Shown piece after piece: positions 30,578 to 37,344 of a stretch of DNA of 43,542 nucleotides (positions are counted from its first letter, which is position 1; each line of letters begins with the position of its first letter). The notes under the pieces are model-generated. The model worked only from the letters and a program-made list of their open reading frames with translations, searched no databases and was not told the origin of the DNA. Origin of the DNA: a virus. The translations under genes were made by a program, and so were the position numbers. The DNA lies in the IMG/VR virus record IMGVR_UViG_3300046660_000525, positions 1-43,542 of that record; one strand, 5' to 3'.

Positions 30578-31045
30578 CTACTGCGCGAGCAGCCGCGCCT
30601 TCTGCGCCTCGAACTCGGCGGGGCTGAGGATGCCTTGGTCTCGAAGCGCCGCGAGCTTGGTCAGCTCGTCAGCGAGCGAGACCGGAGCGGCGGAGGCCGG
30701 CGCTTGCGGTGCGTGCTGGCCCGCGATCGCGGCGTCCAGGGCTGCGCGCAGCTTCTCGAACTCCGGCATCTGCTTCTTGGTGAAGATGACGGAGTTCTCA
30801 TCCTTGGATGCGTCCATGGTGCGGTGGCCCTTTGCGGCCTGCCGGTCGGCCCCGCCGATGGACATCTGGATGAAGCCGTTGGTGAGTGCCCCCGGGGGCT
30901 TCCACTGGACGGCGCTGATGGAGCTGATGTGGAGCTTCTTCTCGCCGCGGCCGTGTGTGGCGCGGCCGAGGAACCCTTCGCGGGTGATGGTGACGTACTG
31001 GCCGTCGAAGGCGATCTGTCCGCCCTGGCCTGCTGCTTTGATCAC
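30578..31045 (-). CDS. DUF4429 protein with C-terminal SHOCT domain
   Basis: 155 residues from a GTG with GGGGGG upstream. Residues 1-100 fit DUF4429 (IAFDGQYVTITREGFLGRAT, ISSISAVQWKPPGALTNGFI). The last 30 are a SHOCT domain (LADELTKLAALRDQGILSPA, EFEAQKARLL). Similar proteins lie before the terminase in several actinophages and also occur in host genomes. A DNA- or membrane-related role is unproven. Confidence 0.88.
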   Translation of the reverse strand: MIKAAGQGGQIAFDGQYVTITREGFLGRATHGRGEKKLHISSISAVQWKPPGALTNGFIQMSIGGADRQAAKGHRTMDASKDENSVIFTKKQMPEFEKLRAALDAAIAGQHAPQAPASAAPVSLADELTKLAALRDQGILSPAEFEAQKARLLAQ

Positions 31046-31213
31046 GTTGTGCCCCCCTTACTGGTGGGGGCATGGTGGCACGAGTTGTGCAGGTTCGGGA
31101 GGGGAATGACGAAGGCCCACACGGTGGTGGGCCTGTTGTGTCCGGGCACGCCGGACGTGAGGTCAGGATGCGTCATGATCGCGCGGAACGCAACTACGCG
31201 TGCGCGCGGGGGA
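31046..31213. other. Non-coding stretch upstream of DUF4429/terminase
   Basis: 168 bases with no gene. It holds a terminator hairpin, AGGCCCAC (31113-31120) / GTGGGCCT (31127-31134), for the small genes read toward it on the minus strand. It also has a smaller inverted repeat GTCCGG-GCACG-CCGGAC just beyond. A packaging (cos/pac) site would fit here by position near the terminase, but I see no sequence proof. Confidence 0.5.
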
Positions 31214-31315
31214 TCACGCGCAGGGGAAGTGGGAGGCCGGGTAGTGGCCCGCGCAGTTCCGGCAGTAGTACGTGCGGGAGTCGACTCCGAGGCGGGCCAA
31301 CAGGCGTGCGATCAC
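31214..31315 (-). CDS. 33-residue zinc-finger-like protein
   Basis: 33 residues from a GTG at 31315 that overlaps the upstream stop (GTGA), with GGAGG ten bases before it. It reads VIARLLARLGVDSRTYYCRN, then CAGHYPASHFPC. The C-x2-C, H, H and C pattern can hold one zinc ion. Its coupled start and good composition argue that it is real in spite of its size. Function unknown. Confidence 0.7.
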   Translation of the reverse strand: MIARLLARLGVDSRTYYCRNCAGHYPASHFPCA

Positions 31316-31680
31316 GTCTCGTTCACCTCCTCCACAACGTGGAGATGGGTGTGACCGGGTCGCTTGCCGAGAGCGAAGCTGTAGATCAACATCCCCTTCT
31401 GGGTTTCAGAAGGGGTCACGCTGACAGGCTCTTGACCTGCACATTTCCTACAGGAGGGGCGCCCCAGCACCGGTGGGGGAGGGGCGGACTTTCCGGGCAC
31501 CCGCCGCACGTGCCACCAGACGGCCACGGCGCCGGCCCCCCACACGAACAGCGGACCGGCCGTCGGCGACACCGCGAATACGGCCGCCGTCACGACGCCG
31601 ACGAGGACGACCAGGACGCACGCCCCGGCCGCCCTCGACGGCTCCTCCGGCTCGACGGCCGGCTTCTTCTTCGCGCTCAC
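31312..31680 (-). CDS. Membrane protein with cytoplasmic CxxC tail
   Basis: 122 residues from a GTG that overlaps the upstream stop (GTGA). After a charged N-terminus (KKKPAVEPEEPSR) there are two membrane segments, CVLVVLVGVVTAAVFAV and LFVWGAGAVAVWWHV. The tail has SCRKCAG and ends in TLHVVEE-like charged residues. It is encoded next to two other small membrane proteins. Function unknown. Confidence 0.75.
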   Translation of the reverse strand: MSAKKKPAVEPEEPSRAAGACVLVVLVGVVTAAVFAVSPTAGPLFVWGAGAVAVWWHVRRVPGKSAPPPPVLGRPSCRKCAGQEPVSVTPSETQKGMLIYSFALGKRPGHTHLHVVEEVNET

Positions 31681-32192
31681 CGGATCGCCGTGTAGAGGCG
31701 CTCGCCGCACCAGTTCGCGGCCGTCGCGAGCGGCACCGCGGCGAACCCGGCGACGCCCGCAGACGTGCCGAGGGTGATGCCGCACCAGGCGCCGAGCTTC
31801 AGGGTCTTCGAGTTCTCCTCGCTGGCCTTCTTCACGGCCGCGATGAACACGGCGGTGGCGATGAGCACGAGGGCCGCCCCGGGGCTGGACAGCGGGACGA
31901 ACGTCTTGGCTCCGGCCTGTTGGCCGACGGACTCTCCGACGCCCCAGACGAGGGCCGCGTCGCCGAGCCAGTTGGACAGGCCGAGGACGGTGCTGGAGGC
32001 GGTGCCGATGAGGCCGCCGATGCCGAGGGTGGTGAGGCAGCCGTAGCACCAGGAGACGAGGAACGGGAGCAGCTTGGACGCGTGCTTGAGGGGGTCTTTC
32101 ATCAGCTGCTTGCGGCCGGGGTACCAGAGGGTCAGTTGGTAGCCGAGGACGATGAGGCCGACGGTCACGCCGCCGAACGTCACGTAGTTCAC
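31677..32192 (-). CDS. Multi-pass membrane protein
   Basis: 171 residues from a GTG. About four membrane segments: VTFGGVTVGLIVLGYQLTL, LPFLVSWCYGCLTTLGIGGL, GAALVLIATAVFIAAVKKA and LGTSAGVAGFAAVPLATAA. A charged stretch YPGRKQLMKDPLKHASK separates the first two. I recognise the type from Streptomyces phages only as a membrane protein of unknown role. Superinfection exclusion or a lysis-related role are guesses. Confidence 0.78.
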   Translation of the reverse strand: MNYVTFGGVTVGLIVLGYQLTLWYPGRKQLMKDPLKHASKLLPFLVSWCYGCLTTLGIGGLIGTASSTVLGLSNWLGDAALVWGVGESVGQQAGAKTFVPLSSPGAALVLIATAVFIAAVKKASEENSKTLKLGAWCGITLGTSAGVAGFAAVPLATAANWCGERLYTAIR

Positions 32193-32202
32193 GGTGGGTC
32201 CT

Positions 32203-32370
32203 TCAGCGGAAGACGGCCGCGACGTAGGCCGCGGCGAGGGCGATGAGAGCGACGGTGCACGCGGCGGGCGCGAGGTAGAGGCCTCGCGCGCGGCGGGGTG
32301 CGACGGCGTAGAGGCCGGCCGCGCCGAGGGCTGCGACGGTCGGCCAGATGATCAGTCCGGCAGTGGCCAT
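32203..32370 (-). CDS. 55-residue membrane protein
   Basis: 55 residues from an ATG at 32370 that lies inside the end of the upstream RHH gene. Two hydrophobic segments, AGLIIWPTVAALGAAGLYA and PAACTVALIALAAAYVAAVF, are split by the basic PRRARG. The stop is 11 bases before the next gene. Small size, two segments and a cationic loop fit a small membrane protein or holin-like component. Confidence 0.75.
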   Translation of the reverse strand: MATAGLIIWPTVAALGAAGLYAVAPRRARGLYLAPAACTVALIALAAAYVAAVFR

Positions 32371-32735
32371 GACGGGCTTCGTCGGACGATGGTCGGACGC
32401 TGCGGACGCGGCGTCGGACGGGCGGGTGTGACGGTCGGACGCGGCGTCGGATTTTCCCTGTACGGCGTCGGAATCTCGCGCTGGACAGAGCCGCGCTCGG
32501 GCTCCTGGCCTGCGTCATACCGTGTGATCCAGTAGCGGGTGATCGTCGGACGGACCGCGTCCGGGCAGCGCTCGGTCTCCCACGCCTGGCGGTAGGTGCC
32601 GGCCACGATGCGCATGGCGGTGCGCACGGCGTCGGAGACGTTCATACCGGTGCGGAGCATGGTCTCCAGGTCGTCATACAGCTCTGCGTCGACCTTGACG
32701 GAGAGGGCCTTGCCGATGTCGGGGGGTGTGCTCAT
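32352..32735 (-). CDS. Ribbon-helix-helix DNA-binding protein
   Basis: 127 residues. The N-terminal part has ALSVKVDAELYDDLETMLRT and GMNVSDAVRTAMRIV, an RHH/MetJ-Arc type fold. The tail is rich in RPT repeats (PTPRPTVTP, RPTPRPQRPT) that make the DNA repetitive (GTCGGAC) at 32379-32430, mostly in one frame. It could regulate late genes near it. The stop overlaps the next gene's start. Confidence 0.8.
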   Translation of the reverse strand: MSTPPDIGKALSVKVDAELYDDLETMLRTGMNVSDAVRTAMRIVAGTYRQAWETERCPDAVRPTITRYWITRYDAGQEPERGSVQREIPTPYRENPTPRPTVTPARPTPRPQRPTIVRRSPSWPLPD

Positions 32736-32753
32736 GAGGGGCTCCAGTGAGGA

Positions 32754-32784
32754 GGCCGGGCCCGCAGAGGATGTGGGCCCGGCC
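32754..32784. terminator. Hairpin between small late genes
   Basis: Perfect 10-base arms GGCCGGGCCC (32754-32763) and GGGCCCGGCC (32775-32784). Located between the 64-residue protein gene and the RHH gene; it may attenuate read-through. Confidence 0.5.
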
Positions 32785-32797
32785 GGTCTGGTGGGGG

Positions 32798-32992
32798 TCA
32801 GCGGGTCCAGCGGGTGAGGCGCCAGCCGCCGCGCTTCTCGTTGGCGCGGTCCTGGTCCTCCCAGGCCTCGCCCTGGCGGTCGGCGGCGCGGGCTCCGCTG
32901 GTCTTGTGGCTGCGGAAGCGGCTCGCGAGGCCGGTGACGCTGACTCCGGCGGCGGGATAGCTGCGGCTCGACTTGTCGCGGCGACGGCTCAT
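32798..32992 (-). CDS. Small basic protein (64 aa)
   Basis: 64 residues from an ATG at 32992 that overlaps the upstream stop (ATGA). It is strongly basic: MSRRRDKSSRSYPAAGVSVT, GLASRFRSHKTSGARAADRQ, then EDQDRANEKRGGWRLTRW. I know closely similar small proteins from Streptomyces phages but not their function. The charge suggests nucleic-acid contact. Confidence 0.75.
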   Translation of the reverse strand: MSRRRDKSSRSYPAAGVSVTGLASRFRSHKTSGARAADRQGEAWEDQDRANEKRGGWRLTRWTR

Positions 32993-33168
32993 GAGCGGCC
33001 GCCCGTGATCTGGCCGGAGCCCGCGCAGGGGCCGGTGCACGGCCGCCAGACGCTGCTGTAGATGGTGACCGGGTCGCCTTTGTGGTCGGTGGCCGGCCTG
33101 CTGGACTCCTCGTACGACCCAGCGTCGCCGTTGCAGGTCGGGCACGGGACGGTCTGCTGCTCGCTCAT
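32989..33168 (-). CDS. DnaJ-type zinc-finger small protein (59 aa)
   Basis: 59 residues from an ATG at 33168 that overlaps the upstream short frame (ATGA). It has PCPTCNGDAGSYEES at the start and RPCTGPCAGSGQITGG at the end, two cysteine pairs as in the zinc-binding repeats of DnaJ. Its own stop overlaps the next start. Role unknown. Confidence 0.8.
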   Translation of the reverse strand: MSEQQTVPCPTCNGDAGSYEESSRPATDHKGDPVTIYSSVWRPCTGPCAGSGQITGGRS

Positions 33169-33227
33169 GCGGACGCCGCCGCTTCAGGGCTGGGCCGCTC
33201 AGGGGGTCGATCGGTACGGTTGGCCAT
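33165..33227 (-). CDS. Possible 20-residue leader peptide
   Basis: ATG at 33227 gives MANRTDRPPERPSPEAAASA and stops in ATGA overlap with the next gene. GGCAGG lies upstream. It would be the first frame of the late transcript. The perfect coupling is the main argument; the size leaves doubt. Confidence 0.45.
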   Translation of the reverse strand: MANRTDRPPERPSPEAAASA

Positions 33228-33263
33228 CAGGGCCTGCCTTTTCGTGAAGGTTGAGGTGGGCCT

Positions 33264-33301
33264 GGCCCCGTCCCGGAGCGCCAACTCAGCGGGACGGGGC
33301 C
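33264..33301. terminator. Hairpin in the divergent late control region
   Basis: Perfect 11-base arms GGCCCCGTCCC (33264-33274) and GGGACGGGGCC (33291-33301) in the stretch between the minus-strand late genes and the + strand HTH gene. It may insulate the two units or stop antisense transcripts that pass through the HTH gene. Confidence 0.5.
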
Positions 33302-33325
33302 GTTGTGCATTAGCAGCCGGGCTGC

Positions 33326-33354
33326 TTCCTTGAATGTATGGGACCCCCTACACT
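33326..33354 (+). promoter_or_regulatory. Promoter candidate for the lone HTH gene
   Basis: -35 TTCCTT (33326-33331), 17-base spacer, -10 TACACT (33349-33354). An imperfect inverted repeat GTATGGG-ACC-CCCTACAC overlaps the -10, so the gene may be controlled by a bound protein. Confidence 0.4.
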
Positions 33355-33392
33355 CGTGGCAAGCGGCCCGCCCAACCGAGATGAGGCCGGGT

Positions 33393-33692
33393 GTGACCGA
33401 GGAGGCTCAGCGGGTGATCAACGCCATGGACGAGGTGGAGGCGATCCCTGACCCGGAGGAGCGCGCGAGGGCGATCAGCGAGGTGCTCGCCGACCAGGCA
33501 GCGCGGGCGAAGAAGTGGCGGGACGACCGCCGGAAGTTCGTCCTGGAGCAGCGCGCGAAGAAGCCCAAGGCTGTGCCCTACCGGAAGATCGCGGCGATGC
33601 TCGGGGTCTCCCTACGCACGGTGCAGGACATCGAGGCGGGCTACTCGGGGTCGGGAAAGAACCGGCCGCGGGCGACGCAGGCCGAGGAGTAG
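33393..33692 (+). CDS. HTH protein, candidate late regulator
   Basis: 99 residues from a GTG at 33393; an ATG at 33381 has a worse ribosome site. N-terminal helical part (EAQRVINAMDEVEAIPDPEE, RARAISEVLADQAARAKKW). The C-terminal part (VPYRKIAAMLGVSLRTVQDI) is a region-4 or resolvase-type HTH. It is the only + strand gene between the end of the early operon and the start of the late operon. By position it may control the switch to late genes; the sequence gives no proof. Confidence 0.8.
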   Translation: MTEEAQRVINAMDEVEAIPDPEERARAISEVLADQAARAKKWRDDRRKFVLEQRAKKPKAVPYRKIAAMLGVSLRTVQDIEAGYSGSGKNRPRATQAEE

Positions 33693-33705
33693 TAGGGCGT
33701 ACGAG

Positions 33706-33734
33706 AGCCCCCGCCGGAGGTGTCGGCGGGGGCT
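33706..33734. terminator. Bidirectional terminator at end of early operon
   Basis: Perfect 11-base arms AGCCCCCGCCG (33706-33716) and CGGCGGGGGCT (33724-33734), 7-base loop. It ends both the HTH gene (+) and the early operon (-). Confidence 0.8.
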
Positions 33735-33743
33735 TCGTCGTGC

Positions 33744-33947
33744 CTACGCGGAGACGGTCTGGACGTAGTCGTAGACCAGCCTCGGGACAGCGCCTGTCTG
33801 GCGTGAGCGAAGGCGATAGATGGCGCGCACGCCCGGGTCGTGATCGGGAGCGATGACCAAGCCGAGATCAAACCACGGGCTGATGGGCCAGCGCTCGGTC
33901 TGGCCGTCGAACGGACCGCCGGTAAAGACGACTTCAAGGGTGGGCAC
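33744..33947 (-). CDS. Small early protein (67 aa)
   Basis: 67 residues from a GTG with AAAGGGG upstream. It reads PTLEVVFTGGPFDGQTERWP, then IYRLRSRQTGAVPRLVYDYV. GGPFDGQ is a common actinophage/Streptomyces motif of small beta proteins. It is the last gene of the early operon. Function unknown. Confidence 0.75.
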   Translation of the reverse strand: MPTLEVVFTGGPFDGQTERWPISPWFDLGLVIAPDHDPGVRAIYRLRSRQTGAVPRLVYDYVQTVSA

Positions 33948-34032
33948 GGGCCCAGCCCCTTTCTGTTGAGGGCAGGCCCCGCGCCTACATTCAGGCTAAG
34001 GCACGGCGCTGACACTGCGCCCCAGTACGCGC

Positions 34033-34749
34033 TCAGGCCACGGCGGGCTGCCCGCCCCACACGTGCCCGCACGAGGTGCACCGAGCGACCGGGGCCGCGC
34101 CCGCGCCCCCGTGAAGGTTGAGCCGGCCGCCACACTCGGGGCACGGGCGAGCGAGGGGCGCAGTCCGCTCGCCGATGTCGAGCGCGGACTCAACGCGCAG
34201 GGCGCAGCCGCGGGCAACGCTGGCGATCAGGTCCTGGTTAAGCGGGCTGAGGGGGCGGAAGGGCCCGGGGCTGCCCTGGACGCGGCCGAGGAGCCACAGC
34301 GCAGCGTACGGAGCGTCCGGGCGGGCCCTCGTCCACGACCAGCGGCGAGGGTCGCGGCGATCCTGCATCACCAGCAGCTCGCGGCGGTCGCGGTCGGCCT
34401 TCGGGTAGCCGGCCGGGAGGGGGCCCATGACGGGGCGTTGGACGCTGCCCGCGATCTGGTCGGCGCAGTGCACGAGGGCGGCCCGGACAATGCGCATCGT
34501 CTCGTGGACGGGGAGCCTGATCGGGATGGGCCGCTCGCCGATCTGGCTCGGGTCCCGCTCCAGGGTGCGCAGTGCGAGTGCCTCGTGCCGCTCGCGCGCC
34601 AGCTGCTCGGCGTCGGCCTGGTCGAGGGCGCGGAGGTAGTCGCTCATGCGGCCGGCGGGGGGCCAGGTTGGGGCGCTGCCTCCGCCGAGGGCGTCGGCGA
34701 GGTCGGGCCAGTGGAGGATGACGGTGGAGAGGTTCGCGGTGGTGGTCAT
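34033..34749 (-). CDS. Early protein with C-terminal zinc ribbon
   Basis: 238 residues from an ATG with AGGAG nine bases upstream. The helical N-terminal 190 residues include YLRALDQADAEQLARERHEA and ALVHCADQIAGSVQRP. The last 45 residues are a zinc ribbon: RPCPECGGRLNLHG and ARCTSCGHVWGGQ. It may bind nucleic acid or another early protein. Similar proteins are frequent in actinophage early regions; no known activity. Confidence 0.8.
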   Translation of the reverse strand: MTTTANLSTVILHWPDLADALGGGSAPTWPPAGRMSDYLRALDQADAEQLARERHEALALRTLERDPSQIGERPIPIRLPVHETMRIVRAALVHCADQIAGSVQRPVMGPLPAGYPKADRDRRELLVMQDRRDPRRWSWTRARPDAPYAALWLLGRVQGSPGPFRPLSPLNQDLIASVARGCALRVESALDIGERTAPLARPCPECGGRLNLHGGAGAAPVARCTSCGHVWGGQPAVA

Positions 34750-34797
34750 CGTGGGTGCTCCTGTGGTGCGCGGGGGCGGTACGGTGATCAGCACCGA

Positions 34798-34836
34798 AGG
34801 GGCGCCCTGGTCTGGCCGGACTGTGTGGGCGCCCCT
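34798..34836. terminator. Hairpin between HAD gene and zinc-ribbon gene
   Basis: Perfect 10-base arms AGGGGCGCCC (34798-34807) and GGGCGCCCCT (34827-34836). Intercistronic position suggests attenuation or mRNA protection. Confidence 0.45.
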
Positions 34837-34845
34837 GCCGTGTGT

Positions 34846-35493
34846 TCAGGAAGCGGCAGGTCCGTGGACGCAGTTGCCTGCCGTGTCGTAGCCCGCGTGC
34901 GTCTCATCGGTGCAGGTCGGGCGGATCGCTTCGTGGAGTTCGATGAGCCGTGCGTCCCACCAGCGGGCGAGGCTCGCTCCCAGCGGGGGCGGCCCGGCCT
35001 TCACCCACCGCTCGTACAGGTCGGTCACGCGGGCCAGTTCGCAGCGTGGGCAGACGGGTTGTCCGTCGCGTACGGGGATGTCGAGGCCGTCCCGCCCGTG
35101 CCAGTAGAAGCCGCAGGCCTCGTGGCTGTAGTACGGGCTGAGCGGCGGCTCGGTCGTGCCGAGGGCGGCGAGGGCCTGGTCCCAGTTCTCGAAGCGGACG
35201 GCGCGGTCGTCGAGGTACGCGGTCGCGGCGAGCTTCTCGTTCGTGACGAGGAGCGGGCCGCGTTCGTTCCAGAACGGGCCGTCGTGCCCGGTACGTACGT
35301 GGAAGCCGCGCGCGAGGAGCCAGGCGGCGACCTGGCCCACGTCCCGGGTGGTGAAGATGAAGACGGCGGTCTGGTCGAGGAGTTGGCGGAGGCCTTCGAG
35401 GGCGCCGGGCATGGGCTCGTCGTAGATGGTGCCGTCGGCCCATCCCTTGCTGTAGGCGTGGATGACGCCGTCGAAGTCGACTGCGATGGTCAT
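34846..35493 (-). CDS. HAD-superfamily phosphatase-like protein
   Basis: 215 residues. Motif I is VDFDGVIH (D6 nucleophile, D8), motif II lies at FIFTTRD, and a later YLDDRAVRF is the acidic motif. The C-terminal 90 residues carry cysteine pairs (PVCPRCELARVT and CTDETHAGYDTAGNC) and may be a separate metal-binding tail. The compact HAD core without a large cap resembles small nucleotide or polynucleotide phosphatases. The substrate is not known. Confidence 0.85.
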   Translation of the reverse strand: MTIAVDFDGVIHAYSKGWADGTIYDEPMPGALEGLRQLLDQTAVFIFTTRDVGQVAAWLLARGFHVRTGHDGPFWNERGPLLVTNEKLAATAYLDDRAVRFENWDQALAALGTTEPPLSPYYSHEACGFYWHGRDGLDIPVRDGQPVCPRCELARVTDLYERWVKAGPPPLGASLARWWDARLIELHEAIRPTCTDETHAGYDTAGNCVHGPAAS

Positions 35494-35496
35494 CGG

Positions 35497-36240
35497 TCAG
35501 GCCTCCTTGGTGGTGGGCTGCTTGGTGCCGTCGATCGCCCGCAGCGCCTCGGCGAAGTGGTCCGCGCCGCACATCACGCAGTCCTGCCGCTCGCTGGGGT
35601 GGGTCTGGTTTCGGTGCCGCTCGGCCTCGACAAGCACCTTCGCCACGCGGGCGACGGCTGCTTGGTATTCGGCGAGGCTGCCCCACACGGCCTGCCCCGG
35701 CTGCTGCTCGGAGCCGTCGAGGGCGGCATGTACCTCGTCGAGCGCCTGGTCCCAGCCGTCGTCCTGGGCATTGGTGTGCGTGTTGTAGGGCGACCGGCTC
35801 GGCGACTTCTTGATGCCGCGCACGCGCTCGATGGCGGCCTCGGCCGGGCCGGGTGTGCGTACGGCGTCGCGCATCTCCCCCCAGGGCAGGGTGCGGATGC
35901 GCTCGTACTTCTCGTCGGTGGTGTGGCCATCCCACTCGGCGCGCGGGTCTCCGAAGTCGACGCGCTCGACGTGCTTCAGCAGGTCCATGTCGCGCGGGGA
36001 GATGTGCCAGGACAGTTGGCGGCTGGCGACGGTGAGGAAGAGCAGGTGCCAGCCGTCCTCGTCGTCGATGTCGAGGGCGGGGGCGAGGACGGCGTTCGGG
36101 CCGTGGAGGGTGGCGAGCCAGGCGAGGAGCTGCGCGCGTTCGCGGTACGCGCCGTCCCGCTCCTCGGTGAGGCGGTTGATGTCGCCTTGCTGGTCGAGGA
36201 GGGTCTGTGCGATGCGGGTGTGGTCGAGGTACTGGGTCAT
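35497..36240 (-). CDS. Hypothetical early protein
   Basis: 247 residues from an ATG that overlaps the upstream stop (ATGA). Starts with a coiled coil (HTRIAQTLLDQQGDINRLTE). The middle has LSWHISPRDMDLLKHVERVD and AEWDGHTTDEKYERIRTL, a pattern I know from several actinophage early proteins without a known role. The end holds one CxxC (QDCVMCGADHFAE). Function unknown. Confidence 0.78.
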   Translation of the reverse strand: MTQYLDHTRIAQTLLDQQGDINRLTEERDGAYRERAQLLAWLATLHGPNAVLAPALDIDDEDGWHLLFLTVASRQLSWHISPRDMDLLKHVERVDFGDPRAEWDGHTTDEKYERIRTLPWGEMRDAVRTPGPAEAAIERVRGIKKSPSRSPYNTHTNAQDDGWDQALDEVHAALDGSEQQPGQAVWGSLAEYQAAVARVAKVLVEAERHRNQTHPSERQDCVMCGADHFAEALRAIDGTKQPTTKEA

Positions 36241-36590
36241 GCGTGGTGGCCCTTCCGTGTGCAGTGCTCGGGGTCGTGGTCGGCGCCGGCGGTTATGACG
36301 GCCGGGTCGCAGCACCAGGAGGCGAGGGCGAGTCGTACGGCGTCGTCCTGGTGGGTGGTGAAGTCCTGGGTGGGGCGGGTCGCGGCGTTGAGGCGGGCGT
36401 GTGCGGCGCGTAGTTCGTCGCGCTGGAGGGAGTGGTGGAGGATCGCGACGGCGAAGCCGATCGAGGCGGCGGCGAAGAACGCGACGTAGCCGACGCTGCG
36501 GTGCTGGTAGCTGACGGTGGCGCAGCGGAAGAGGCCGATGGCGAGGACGGCGTAGAGGGCGGCGAGGAAGTGGCCGAAGCGGCGGCTCAT
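36237..36590 (-). CDS. Small membrane protein
   Basis: 117 residues. One or two membrane segments (FLAALYAVLAIGLFRCATV, VGYVAFFAAASIGFAVAIL) near the N-terminus precede a helical cytoplasmic part with SLQRDELRAAHARLN. The C-terminal end is His/Cys-rich (ASWCCDPAV, DPEHCTRKGHHA). It overlaps neighbours on both sides. Function unknown. Confidence 0.75.
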   Translation of the reverse strand: MSRRFGHFLAALYAVLAIGLFRCATVSYQHRSVGYVAFFAAASIGFAVAILHHSLQRDELRAAHARLNAATRPTQDFTTHQDDAVRLALASWCCDPAVITAGADHDPEHCTRKGHHA

Positions 36591-36784
36591 GGGCTGACCT
36601 TGATCTCGGCGAGCGGCACGTCTGCGACGAGTTGCGCGTACAGCTCCTGAAGGCGGGTCATGGCGCGGCTGTCGCGACGGTTGAGGAGGCGGCGCGCGGC
36701 GTCGGGGAGGGCGTGCCAGCAGTCGAGGCAGAGGTACTTCCCTGGGCCTTTGGGGCTGCGGCAGGAGGGGCAGGGGCTGTTCAT
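36587..36784 (-). CDS. Small zinc-finger protein (65 aa)
   Basis: 65 residues from an ATG at 36784 that overlaps the upstream stop (ATGA). It has CPSCRSPKGPGKYLCLDCWH, a four-cysteine zinc finger, followed by a basic helix LPDAARRLLNRRDSRAMTRL. Such a pattern is common in actinophages and may bind nucleic acid. Function unknown. Confidence 0.8.
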   Translation of the reverse strand: MNSPCPSCRSPKGPGKYLCLDCWHALPDAARRLLNRRDSRAMTRLQELYAQLVADVPLAEIKVSP

Positions 36785-36873
36785 CGGTTCCTCCAGGGCG
36801 TGCGTAGCCAGTGGGCGAGGGGGAGGCCGGCGGTGATGACGACCAGGGCGACGAAGGCGAAGACGGCGATCAC
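36781..36873 (-). CDS. 30-residue single-pass membrane protein
   Basis: GTG at 36873 overlaps the upstream stop (GTGA), and the stop overlaps the next start (ATGA). It reads VIAVFAFVALVVITAGLPLA and ends HWLRTPWRNR: one membrane helix plus a basic tail. Coupling at both ends is strong evidence for a real gene below normal size limits. Confidence 0.7.
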   Translation of the reverse strand: MIAVFAFVALVVITAGLPLAHWLRTPWRNR

Positions 36874-37295
36874 GACGGCACCTCGGCGGCGAGTTCGAGG
36901 AGTACGTCCGCGTGGCACGGCTCGCCGATCGGGCACCAGCACATGAGGTCCCGGCCGACCAGCTCGGTGCGCACCGCTTCGACCAAGGACGGCCGCTGAT
37001 CGAGGAGGCGGCGGTACATGGCGACGGCCTGCGCGCGGGTGGCGTCCAGCACCAGATGCGAGGTGATCGAGCCATCGGGGTGGACGTACCCGTGGTGCTG
37101 GCCCGACGTCTTGCCGAGGCGTCCCTCCTGCTCCCACTCGGAGCCATCGAGGGCGGGCATGCGGACCTGCGTGCAGGGGTTCCCCCAGCGGGAGCCGCGG
37201 CCGACGTACACGGCGCCGTGCGGTGCGCGCCAGCCCTTGACGCGGCGGCGCTGGATTCGGCGGGGCTGGTCGAGGGTGGCCTGTCGGGCGGTCAT
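36870..37295 (-). CDS. DUF4326 protein
   Basis: 141 residues from an ATG at 37295; a GTG at 37301 is equally possible. Typical motifs are RRIQRRRVKGWRAPHGAVYV, GRGSRWGNP and the end LMCWCPIGEPCHADVLLEL. DUF4326 proteins are common in phages; the CWCP-x4-CHAD part looks like a metal site. No activity is known to me. It is directly downstream of the helicase gene. Confidence 0.88.
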   Translation of the reverse strand: MTARQATLDQPRRIQRRRVKGWRAPHGAVYVGRGSRWGNPCTQVRMPALDGSEWEQEGRLGKTSGQHHGYVHPDGSITSHLVLDATRAQAVAMYRRLLDQRPSLVEAVRTELVGRDLMCWCPIGEPCHADVLLELAAEVPS

Positions 37296-37344
37296 GATCA
37301 CGTCTCTCTATGCGCGCGGGGCAGGCGGAACCGGATGAGCGCGG

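Noticed and set aside
31046-31213. cos site upstream of the terminase genes
   Set aside because: Only the position suggests it; without read-end data or a known cos sequence I cannot support it as a feature.
32379-32550. GTCGGAC repeats considered as a second iteron array
   Set aside because: Almost all copies are in the same codon phase and encode RPT repeats of the RHH protein tail, so protein-level repetition explains them, unlike the 37.6-kb array.
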